From: JBGVSA01 sp041807905
GTDB taxonomy: Bacteria; Pseudomonadota; Gammaproteobacteria; Burkholderiales; Rhodocyclaceae
Direction of reading: 5' to 3'
DNA length: 56,259 nt
NCBI RefSeq assembly: GCF_041807905.1
Contig: NZ_JBGVSA010000026.1
Span: 1-56,259, forward strand
Positions 25,847 to 32,879 of the stretch are shown here, in pieces. Position 1 is the first letter of the stretch. Each line of letters begins with the position of its first letter. The position numbers and the translations under genes are program-made. Under the pieces are notes generated by a model. It did no database searches and was not told the origin of the DNA. It saw only the letters and a program-made list of their open reading frames with translations.

Positions 25847-26512
25847 TCAGGCGAGTGCCGCGACAATGGCCGACGAAGGCGCGACCCATCCGAAGATGCC
25901 GCCCTGCGCCTTGATCTGTTCCAGCCCGATGCGCTGGAACTCGGGGAAGTACGAACCCGTCGCGTCCGATACCACCACGCACTCGAAACCCCGGTCATTG
26001 GCTTCGCGCACGGTGGTGTGCACGCACACCTCGGTGGTCACGCCGCAGACGATCAGGGTCTTGATGCCGCGATTGCGCAGCTTGAGTTCAAGGTCGGTGG
26101 CGTAGAACGCGCCCTTGCCCGGCTTGTCGATGATGGGTTCGCCCGCGATCGGATACAACTCGGGGATGATGTCGTGGCCGGGTTCGCCCCGCACCAGGAT
26201 GCGCCCCATCGGGCCTTGTGCGCCGATGCCGGTCTTGAGGCCGCCACGCGCGACCTTGGTCGGCGGGCAGTCGGACAGGTCCGTGCTGTGCCCCTCGCGC
26301 GTGTGCAGCACGAAGATGCCGGCACGGCGGGCGGCATCCAGTACGGCCTTGCAGGGACCGATGGCGCTGCGCAGGAGCGACACGTCGTTGCCCAGCATGG
26401 CGCCGAACCCGCCGGGTTCGAGAAAGTCGCGCTGCATGTCGATGATGATGAGTGCCGTGTGTTCGGGTTCGAACGGCAGATCGTAGGGCTCGGCCTTGAA
26501 TACCTGGGTCAT
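25847..26512 (-). CDS. Isochorismatase-like cysteine hydrolase, biuret-hydrolase-like
   Basis: This is a 221-residue cysteine hydrolase with the catalytic triad D25 (IIIDMQRDF), K133 (PGKGAF) and C163 (TTEVCVHTT). From memory, its motif string closely tracks biuret hydrolase BiuH of Rhizobium: LHTREGHSTDLSD, ILVRGEPGHDIIPELYP, IIDKPGKGAF, REANDRGFEC and the C-terminal AQGG with Q203, equivalent to the gating Gln there. BiuH converts biuret to allophanate and ammonia. Ureidoacrylate or N-carbamoyl amidases are alternatives within the same superfamily. Setting in the FdrA/carbamate kinase operon suggests it makes or trims the carbamoylated acid used by that complex. The start is chosen at MTQVFKAEP with GGAG-like sequence upstream. 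Confidence 0.85.
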   Translation of the reverse strand: MTQVFKAEPYDLPFEPEHTALIIIDMQRDFLEPGGFGAMLGNDVSLLRSAIGPCKAVLDAARRAGIFVLHTREGHSTDLSDCPPTKVARGGLKTGIGAQGPMGRILVRGEPGHDIIPELYPIAGEPIIDKPGKGAFYATDLELKLRNRGIKTLIVCGVTTEVCVHTTVREANDRGFECVVVSDATGSYFPEFQRIGLEQIKAQGGIFGWVAPSSAIVAALA

Positions 26513-26567
26513 GGTCCTCTCCTCGTGAATGACGTGTGGCGCCGGCAGGGGCACGCCAGGGCGGCGT

Positions 26568-26948
26568 TCAGCGTCCCTTCGACGCCATGTAGGCGCGCCA
26601 GTCGCCAAAGCTGGAGATGTCGGTATGCGCAGCGGTGATCTGTTCCTGCGGGAACAGGATGCCATCCACCACGCGGCCGTCTTCCAGCTCAACGGGGCCG
26701 CAATACAGATGCGGCGGCTCGCCTGCTTCGACGCGCGCCCACACCTCGTCCGGCATGCGATACATCTCGCCGGTCACCGCGACGCCACCTTCCGCGACGC
26801 GGTACATGCCTGGGTGTACGTCGTTGATCGAGTACAGGCGATACACGGGCCGCGTGCGGAATTCGCCCAGGAACTCGGCGCCGTCCAGATTCTTGTGCAG
26901 CGCGAGGCCGCGCATCAGCGTGCCATTAACGAACAGGGTCTTGCTCAT
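26568..26948 (-). CDS. Stand-alone allophanate-hydrolase C-terminal-like (AtzF_C) domain protein
   Basis: This is a 126-residue protein consisting of a single gamma-glutamylcyclotransferase-like fold. The N-terminal FVNGTLMRGLALHKNL corresponds to the GGCT-type YGTLxRG loop. The C-terminal end AHTDISSFGDWRAYM strongly resembles the end of the AtzF/DUR1 C-terminal domain, which in allophanate hydrolase handles N-carboxycarbamate decarboxylation. Here no amidase domain is attached and none is encoded in the operon. It lies 12 bases after the permease gene and 55 before the BiuH-like gene. Function is inferred from fold and context only. Confidence 0.75.
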   Translation of the reverse strand: MSKTLFVNGTLMRGLALHKNLDGAEFLGEFRTRPVYRLYSINDVHPGMYRVAEGGVAVTGEMYRMPDEVWARVEAGEPPHLYCGPVELEDGRVVDGILFPQEQITAAHTDISSFGDWRAYMASKGR

Positions 26949-26960
26949 GAAACGTACTCC

Positions 26961-28559
26961 TCAGACGTAGTCGGTCTCTTCGTCGTCGTTCGACGGCGCC
27001 CAACTGATGCCTTCGCCAGAGCGGGTCTGCTGCCACGCCATGAAGATGAACAGCAGCGTGGCCAGCCCGTAGCCGAACGACACGCCGGGCGATGCGTTGA
27101 TGGCCAGTTGCGAGCCATGAATGAAACCGAAGAACGAGAGAACGGTGGCAGCACCCGCGTACACCGCGGCCCAGTTGAAGCGGCGGTCGATGACGAACAC
27201 GGCGATTGCGCCGATCACCAGGCCGGCGAGCACGGCGCCGCCGCCCGTCAATTCCATGCCGTGGTACAGCACGCCTGCATTGGCCATGTCGGCAAGCGCC
27301 TTGACCGGCACGTCGGCGACGTTGATGCCGCCCGCGCCCAGCGCGCCGTCGACCTGTGTCTTGGCCCACTCGGCAATGTTCGGCACCAGCGCCAGCACGA
27401 TAGCTGGCGCATGCCGCTTGGGCGAAGCCTGGAAGGCCTGCGCGCCGATCACCAGCCCGATGAACAGCAGGATCGGGACGATCGACACGAGCGGAATCAG
27501 CGACAGCAGCAGTGCCGTGAGGCCAAGGAAGCAGATGATCGCCACGCCGATACCCGTTGCCAGCGAATAGCCGATGCGCCCGCCCATGGCTTTCCAGCCC
27601 GGGTGTCCGATATAGACGGCGGGCGGGAAGGGCGAACCGAGGAAGGCGCCCACGATGGCACCCAGGCCGTCGGCCAACAGGATCGCGCGCAGGTTGTAGT
27701 TGTCGCCGCCGGCGCTGGCCGATTCGACGTTGTTGATGCCCTCGGTGAAGTTATAGATGCCCAGCGGAATGGCCGTGACCAGCAGCGGCCATATTTTTTC
27801 GAACGGGATCGACAGAACGTCGCCGCTGACCACCGGCAGGTACAGGGAGAAGTGCTGCATGGCTTCGCCGACGGCCGTCGGCTGCATCAGATCGCTCCAG
27901 CCGAGCGCCGTGGCGATCCACGCCATCGCCGAGCCCACGAGCACCACCGCCAGCCCGCCTGGCACGCCGAAGGGCAGGCGTACCTGGCCGACCCACGACA
28001 GCAGGATGATCATGAAGCAGACCAGTCCGATCCATGCTGCATCGAACATCTGGTATGCCGGGCGCATGGAGATGAATGCGATGGAGATGCCGGCCAGCGT
28101 CCCCAGCATGGCCGCGCGTGGCGTGTACTTGCGGATGGTGGGGCCGACGAAGGCGCCGAGCAGCACGATGACGCCGACGATGAAGGCCCACACGAGACCG
28201 AGCTTCCACGCCAGGATCGGGTCCTTGGTGGCAAGGTAGGTCGGCAGCATCACCACGAAGACCACGATGAACATGTGCGGCACGCTCGGGCCGTACGGCA
28301 TCGCGGTTACGGTGTCTCGTCCTTCCTTTCTGGCAAGTTGCCAGGCGAGGTAGGCGTAGAAGAGGTTGCCAAGGGGCAGCGCGATGCCCAGTGCTGGCAG
28401 GATGCGGCCGTACACCGTGTCGCCGGGCATCTGGACGACATAAAGCGCGAGCCCGGACAGCACCAGCACATTGAGCAGTACGTTCGTGAACAATCCGAAG
28501 AAGGCATTCAGGTCACCTGTTACCCACAACTTTGGCCTGACCGTCGGGGTGGCACTCAT
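26961..28559 (-). CDS. NCS2/AzgA-like nucleobase-type permease
   Basis: This is a 532-residue inner-membrane transporter with about 12-14 hydrophobic segments and NCS2-superfamily features. These include an early TAMPYGPSVPHMF segment, the central NFTEGINNVESASAGGDNYN that resembles the NCS2 signature region, and SPFPPAVYIGHPGWKAMGGRIGYS. Family members import purines, pyrimidines or urate with protons. It is the first structural gene of the operon, and its start overlaps the stop of the GntR regulator by four bases. The likely cargo is a ring or ureido nitrogen compound degraded by the downstream enzymes (inference). Confidence 0.87.
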   Translation of the reverse strand: MSATPTVRPKLWVTGDLNAFFGLFTNVLLNVLVLSGLALYVVQMPGDTVYGRILPALGIALPLGNLFYAYLAWQLARKEGRDTVTAMPYGPSVPHMFIVVFVVMLPTYLATKDPILAWKLGLVWAFIVGVIVLLGAFVGPTIRKYTPRAAMLGTLAGISIAFISMRPAYQMFDAAWIGLVCFMIILLSWVGQVRLPFGVPGGLAVVLVGSAMAWIATALGWSDLMQPTAVGEAMQHFSLYLPVVSGDVLSIPFEKIWPLLVTAIPLGIYNFTEGINNVESASAGGDNYNLRAILLADGLGAIVGAFLGSPFPPAVYIGHPGWKAMGGRIGYSLATGIGVAIICFLGLTALLLSLIPLVSIVPILLFIGLVIGAQAFQASPKRHAPAIVLALVPNIAEWAKTQVDGALGAGGINVADVPVKALADMANAGVLYHGMELTGGGAVLAGLVIGAIAVFVIDRRFNWAAVYAGAATVLSFFGFIHGSQLAINASPGVSFGYGLATLLFIFMAWQQTRSGEGISWAPSNDDEETDYV

Positions 28560-29284
28560 GGTGAAACTCCTTTCGAGACGGGATGCGTCGAGCTGAGATA
28601 GGAGCGACCCACCAGACGGACGAGGGCGTCTTCGACGTTGCCCAGGCCACTGTTGATGTTCCGCTCGATGAGTTCACATGCCAGGGCAACGTCGCGCGCA
28701 ACGATCGCCTCCAGGATGCCGCCGTGCTCCGCGCACGTGCTGGCGATGCGGTCGTTGCCGTCGAAGTCCAGTTCGCGGAAGGCGAACAGACGTTCATTGA
28801 TATGTTCGAGGTGTCGGATGATCAGGGCGTTCCCGTGCGCCTGCGCGAGCCCGAGGTGAAAGCCCTCGTCGAGTTCGGCCAGTCGCGTCACCGGCTCGCT
28901 GGCCAATGCCTGCGGGTCTTGCCACGGCGCCCGCAGGCGGGCGAGCGTTTGCTCGTCGAGCCCGCGAGAGGCCAGCGCGCGCACGACCTGGCTTTCGAGG
29001 GCCAGCCGGAATCCGTAGAGATCTTCGACGTCGACCATCTTGAGTTGCTGCACGCGGAAGCCACGGCGCGGCAAGCGTTCAACGAGCCCTTCGGCCGCCA
29101 GATGGGTCAGCGCCTGCCGGACGGGGCTGCGACTGAGACCGAACTCCTGCGCGAGCGCTTCTTCGACCAGAGGGAATTGCGGCGGGTACTGCCACGCCAC
29201 GATTCGCCGCCGCAAGGTGCGCACGATGTGTCGAACCGAATCCTGATCGCCCGAATCCCGCATGGTCGTTCCCGCCTTCGTCAT
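28556..29284 (-). CDS. GntR family transcriptional regulator (FadR/FCD subfamily)
   Basis: This is a 242-residue regulator with an N-terminal winged helix (PLVEEALAQEFGLSRSPVRQALTHLAAEGLV, in two typical halves) and a C-terminal all-helical FCD ligand-binding domain (about 95-235, DLYGFRLALESQVVRALA and the conserved Asp/His metal-site positions). An in-frame ATG at 29263 is an alternative start. It is encoded first in the operon it presumably controls, with palindromic sites just upstream. The family usually represses in the absence of a small carboxylate or pathway intermediate. Confidence 0.92.
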   Translation of the reverse strand: MTKAGTTMRDSGDQDSVRHIVRTLRRRIVAWQYPPQFPLVEEALAQEFGLSRSPVRQALTHLAAEGLVERLPRRGFRVQQLKMVDVEDLYGFRLALESQVVRALASRGLDEQTLARLRAPWQDPQALASEPVTRLAELDEGFHLGLAQAHGNALIIRHLEHINERLFAFRELDFDGNDRIASTCAEHGGILEAIVARDVALACELIERNINSGLGNVEDALVRLVGRSYLSSTHPVSKGVSP

Positions 29285-29314
29285 GAATGCAAAAGGCCGA
29301 ATACTGCCTGGTTA

Positions 29315-29348
29315 CTGAATACGATTCAGCGTACAACGTTGTATACAA
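29315..29348. promoter_or_regulatory. Cluster of palindromes, probable GntR operator region
   Basis: There are three inverted repeats in 34 bases. The first is CTGAAT(29315-29320)-ACG-ATTCAG(29324-29329). The second is the 12-base palindrome TACAACGTTGTA (29332-29343). The third is the 10-base palindrome TTGTATACAA (29339-29348), which overlaps the second. TTGTATACAA is the typical shape of FCD-type GntR operators. The sites are 31-64 bases upstream of the regulator start. Confidence 0.6.
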
Positions 29349-29435
29349 TTTTGTGTATATGTTATCCATGCGTGTTGACGTATACCGCTCTGGGACCGAT
29401 CCCGGCCGTGCAAAACGTCGCGTTGCGTGGCAGTC

Positions 29436-30941
29436 ATGTCTTTGCCGCCGTCCCGTGGCATCCTGCGAGGTTTGCCGAACAGCCTCTTTCGCATGACTTC
29501 ACTGCTGTTACTTCTGGCGGGCGCGTTGAGTGTTTTCGCCTACGCTCCCTTCGGTGTGTTCCCCCTGGCATTTGTCTGCTGGGGCGTTCTGTTCCATTTC
29601 CTGCGTGACGCCAAGCCGGGGCGCGCCGCATGGCGCGGCTTCGTGTGGGGGTTCGGCGCGTTCTTCGCGGGCCTGTGCTGGCTCTATGTGGCGCTGCATC
29701 GCTACGGGGGCATGCCGGCGCCATTGGCGGTCCTCGGGGTGGCGCTGTTTTGCGCATACCTGGCCTTGTTCCCGGCACTGTCGGCCTGGTTGTATGCACG
29801 ATGCCGCCTTCGGCATTGGGCGTGGAATGCAATTGTCGCCGCGGCGGCCTGGGCGCTCGGCGAATGGCTGCGCGGCCGGGTCCTGACCGGTTTTCCGTGG
29901 CTGGCGATCGGCTACACGCAGACCCCGCCCAGTCCGCTGGCAGGCTGGGCGCCGGTGATCGGCAGCTACGGCGTCGGCTTTGTTCTTGTACTGGTGGCAG
30001 CGTTGCTGGTGTCCGCCCTCAAGCGCGAGCAGCGGCGCGGCGCACTGGGCTTGGCACTGGTGATCGTGCTTTCGGGTGCGGCCCTGCGGCAGGTGGCGTG
30101 GACCGATCCTGTCGGCGAGCCGACCCGCGTATCGCTGGTGCAGACCAACATCGCGCAGGAGCAGAAGTGGCGCCGCGAGTTGATCCTGAAGTGGCTGCAA
30201 CTCAATTTGGACATGGTGCGCCAGCACCCCGCGCGCATCGTCGTGCTGCCGGAAACCAGCCTGCCGCTGTTCGATACGCACCTGCCCGAAGGCTACCTCG
30301 ATGCGCTCCAGCAAGCCGCCGGCGGCGACGTGGTGGTGGGCATCTTCACGCGCGATGAGGAAGGACGTGTTTTCAACAGTGCCATCACGCGCGGACCGGG
30401 CGGCGAGCAGTTCTACGGCAAGCATCACCTGGTGCCCTTCGGAGAGTTCTCGCCGCCCTTCTTCGGCTGGTTCTACAGGCTGGCGAACATTCCCATGTCG
30501 GACCAGACGCGCGGGCCGGCGGGGCAAAAGCCCCTGTCGCTGGCGGGACAGAAGATCGCCGTCAACATCTGCTACGAAGATGTGTTTGGCGAGGAACTGC
30601 TGCACGCATTGCCCGAAGCCACGCTCATGCTGAATATGTCGAACCTCGCGTGGTACGGCAATTCGCATGCACAGCCGCAACACCTGCAGATTGCGCGCAT
30701 GCGCGCGCTGGAAACCGGTCGCCCGATGATGCGCGCGACCAATACGGGCATGACCGCCGTGATCGAACCGGATGGTCATGTGCGCGAGGTGCTCGCGCCC
30801 TTCACGGCCGGCGCGCTGATCACGGATGTCCGCGGCTACCAGGGCATGACGCCCTATGCGCACTGGGCGAACTGGCCTGTCGTGGCGCTGAGCGCCATCA
30901 TTCTTCTCGGCGCCCTCGCAAGCCGGCGCCGCGCAGGCTAA
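29436..30941 (+). CDS. lnt: Apolipoprotein N-acyltransferase
   Basis: Lnt adds the third acyl chain to lipoproteins at the outer face of the inner membrane. The product is about 500 residues with six to seven N-terminal membrane helices and a C-terminal nitrilase-like domain. The Glu-Lys-Cys triad is visible in VVLPETSLPLF (Glu about 273), FYGKHHLVPFGEF and VNICYEDVFGEE, and a final membrane helix closes the protein. The start is uncertain: ATG at 29436, or ATG at 29493 just before the first hydrophobic stretch. Normally adjacent to corC, it is here separated from it by the glycerate and FdrA clusters. Confidence 0.93.
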   Translation: MSLPPSRGILRGLPNSLFRMTSLLLLLAGALSVFAYAPFGVFPLAFVCWGVLFHFLRDAKPGRAAWRGFVWGFGAFFAGLCWLYVALHRYGGMPAPLAVLGVALFCAYLALFPALSAWLYARCRLRHWAWNAIVAAAAWALGEWLRGRVLTGFPWLAIGYTQTPPSPLAGWAPVIGSYGVGFVLVLVAALLVSALKREQRRGALGLALVIVLSGAALRQVAWTDPVGEPTRVSLVQTNIAQEQKWRRELILKWLQLNLDMVRQHPARIVVLPETSLPLFDTHLPEGYLDALQQAAGGDVVVGIFTRDEEGRVFNSAITRGPGGEQFYGKHHLVPFGEFSPPFFGWFYRLANIPMSDQTRGPAGQKPLSLAGQKIAVNICYEDVFGEELLHALPEATLMLNMSNLAWYGNSHAQPQHLQIARMRALETGRPMMRATNTGMTAVIEPDGHVREVLAPFTAGALITDVRGYQGMTPYAHWANWPVVALSAIILLGALASRRRAG

Positions 30942-31090
30942 AGCCACTTGTCGGGCTATTGCGTAGGAAGTTACTGATAGTCGATTTCCGTTTATCTCTG
31001 ACAAAAATCCACTGATCCGCTTCTGACAGCGCGTTTTTGACGTCTCTCTAGAATCCGGCCGACCCAAACCGAGAGAAAAGAGAGGCGCCC

Positions 31091-32869
31091 ATGAGGCACT
31101 CCATCAAGCACGCACTGGCGGTCTCGCTGGTGCTTGCGCTGCTCTCCGCCTGCGGTGGCGGCGGAGGCGGCGGCACCAGCGGCGGATCGTCCAGCCAGTC
31201 CAGCCAAGCGAATCAATCCAGTCAGCCGGGACAGTCCGGTTCATCGTCGAGTTCGGGCTCGCAGGGCGAAGACTCGCCTGTGGCGATACCGACATCCAGC
31301 CTCGATGCGGCGCGCCTTCTGTCGCAGGCCACTTTCGGGGCCGACGAAGCGAGCATCGATGACATCGCCGCCAACGGCCCCGCATCGTGGATCACGCGGC
31401 AGTTCGCGATTGCGCCGAGTTCGCACCGCGCCTATGTCGACAACATCAAGAGCCAGCTCGCTTCTGGCGCGACCCTCCAACAGAAGGACTTCCTGGAGAG
31501 CTTCTGGACGCAGGCGGCAGCCGGACAGGATCAATTGCGCCAACGCGTGGCGCTGGCGCTGTCCGAGATCTTCGTCGTCTCGTTCCAGAGTTCGGTCAGC
31601 GTGCGCTCGATCGCGTCGTATTACGACGTGCTCGGCCGCAACGCCTTCGGCAACTTCCGCACGCTGCTTCAGGACGTCACGCTGCATCCGGCGATGGGGC
31701 AGTACCTCACGTACCTGCGCAACCAGAAAGAAAACGGCGCCGGCCGCGTGCCCGACGAAAACTACGCGCGCGAAGTGATGCAGTTGTTCACCATCGGCCT
31801 CTACCAGCTCAACCCGGACGGCTCGCCCGTGCTCAGGGACGGCAAGCCGATCGAGACCTACACCAACAGCGACGTCTCCGGGCTGGCCAAGGTATTCACC
31901 GGCTGGAGCTGGGGCGGGCCCGACAATTCGGACAATCGCTGGGTAGGCAACAGCCTGGCGCAGGACCCGGATCGAGACGTCATTCCGATGCAGGCGTACC
32001 CCAAGTACCACTCGGTATCGGAGAAGCGCTTCCTGTCCGCGACCATTCCGCAGATGTCCGGCACGCCGAGCGTCGCCGATGTGAACAGCGACCTGAACGT
32101 CGCGCTCGATGCGCTTTTCAACCATCCCAATGCCGGTCCGTTCTTCGCACGCCAGCTCATTCAGCGGCTTGTCACGAGCAATCCGAGTCCGGCTTACATC
32201 TCGCGCGTGGCGACGGCTTTTGCCAATAACGGGCAGGGTGTGCGCGGCGACATGAAGGCGGTTATCCGGGCGGTACTGCTCGATCCGGAAGCGCGCGACG
32301 CGACGACCGCACAGGGTCCGGGCTACGGCAAACTGCGCGAACCGATCGTCCGGCTCGGCAATTGGCTGCGCGCTTTCCACGCGACGCCACCGAGCGGCCG
32401 CTACCAGGTGGGCAGCACCGACAGCACGCTGGGCCAGACGCCGATGAATTCGTCGTCGGTGTTCAACTTCTTCCGGCCCGGCTACGTGCCGTCCAACACG
32501 CAGGTGGCCAGCCTCGGGCTGGTGGCGCCGGAGATGCAGATTTCCAACGAGAGCACGGTCGCCATCTACATCAATTCGATGCAGACCTATGTGCAGGGCT
32601 ACGTCGGGCCGAGTCTCGACCGGGCCGCGCCCGATTACAGCAAGGAGCTGGCGCTGGCCGATCAACCCGGCGCCCTGGTCGATCGCCTGAACCTGCTGCT
32701 GACGGCCGGCAACATGAAGACCAGCACCCGCTCGCGCATCATCGCGGCCATTTCGGACATCAACCTGCGCACCAACACGGCGACCAACAACGCCACGGAT
32801 CGCCGTAACCGCGTGCTGCTGGCCGTGCTGCTGACCATGGCCAGCACCGACTACATCGTGCAGAAGTAA
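31091..32869 (+). CDS. DUF1800 family lipoprotein
   Basis: This is a 592-residue secreted protein. The signal peptide ends in lipobox LSAC (Cys21), followed by seven Gly and a Ser/Gln-rich linker to about residue 60. The DUF1800 domain then follows: LLSQATFGADEASI, LRQRVALALSEIFVVS, NYAREVMQLFTIGL, VFTGWSW and the C-terminal NFFRPGYVP. Function of the family is unknown; it nearly always pairs with a DUF1501 gene, as here with 10 bases between. The GGAG-type ribosome site is weak (AAGAGAGGCGCCC). Confidence 0.92.
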   Translation: MRHSIKHALAVSLVLALLSACGGGGGGGTSGGSSSQSSQANQSSQPGQSGSSSSSGSQGEDSPVAIPTSSLDAARLLSQATFGADEASIDDIAANGPASWITRQFAIAPSSHRAYVDNIKSQLASGATLQQKDFLESFWTQAAAGQDQLRQRVALALSEIFVVSFQSSVSVRSIASYYDVLGRNAFGNFRTLLQDVTLHPAMGQYLTYLRNQKENGAGRVPDENYAREVMQLFTIGLYQLNPDGSPVLRDGKPIETYTNSDVSGLAKVFTGWSWGGPDNSDNRWVGNSLAQDPDRDVIPMQAYPKYHSVSEKRFLSATIPQMSGTPSVADVNSDLNVALDALFNHPNAGPFFARQLIQRLVTSNPSPAYISRVATAFANNGQGVRGDMKAVIRAVLLDPEARDATTAQGPGYGKLREPIVRLGNWLRAFHATPPSGRYQVGSTDSTLGQTPMNSSSVFNFFRPGYVPSNTQVASLGLVAPEMQISNESTVAIYINSMQTYVQGYVGPSLDRAAPDYSKELALADQPGALVDRLNLLLTAGNMKTSTRSRIIAAISDINLRTNTATNNATDRRNRVLLAVLLTMASTDYIVQK

Positions 32870-32879
32870 GGAGAGCCCC

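Noticed and set aside
17025..29435. A mobile element carrying the glycerate and FdrA clusters
   Set aside because: No integrase, transposase, tRNA target or terminal direct repeats were seen at either border; only the altered gene order supports insertion.
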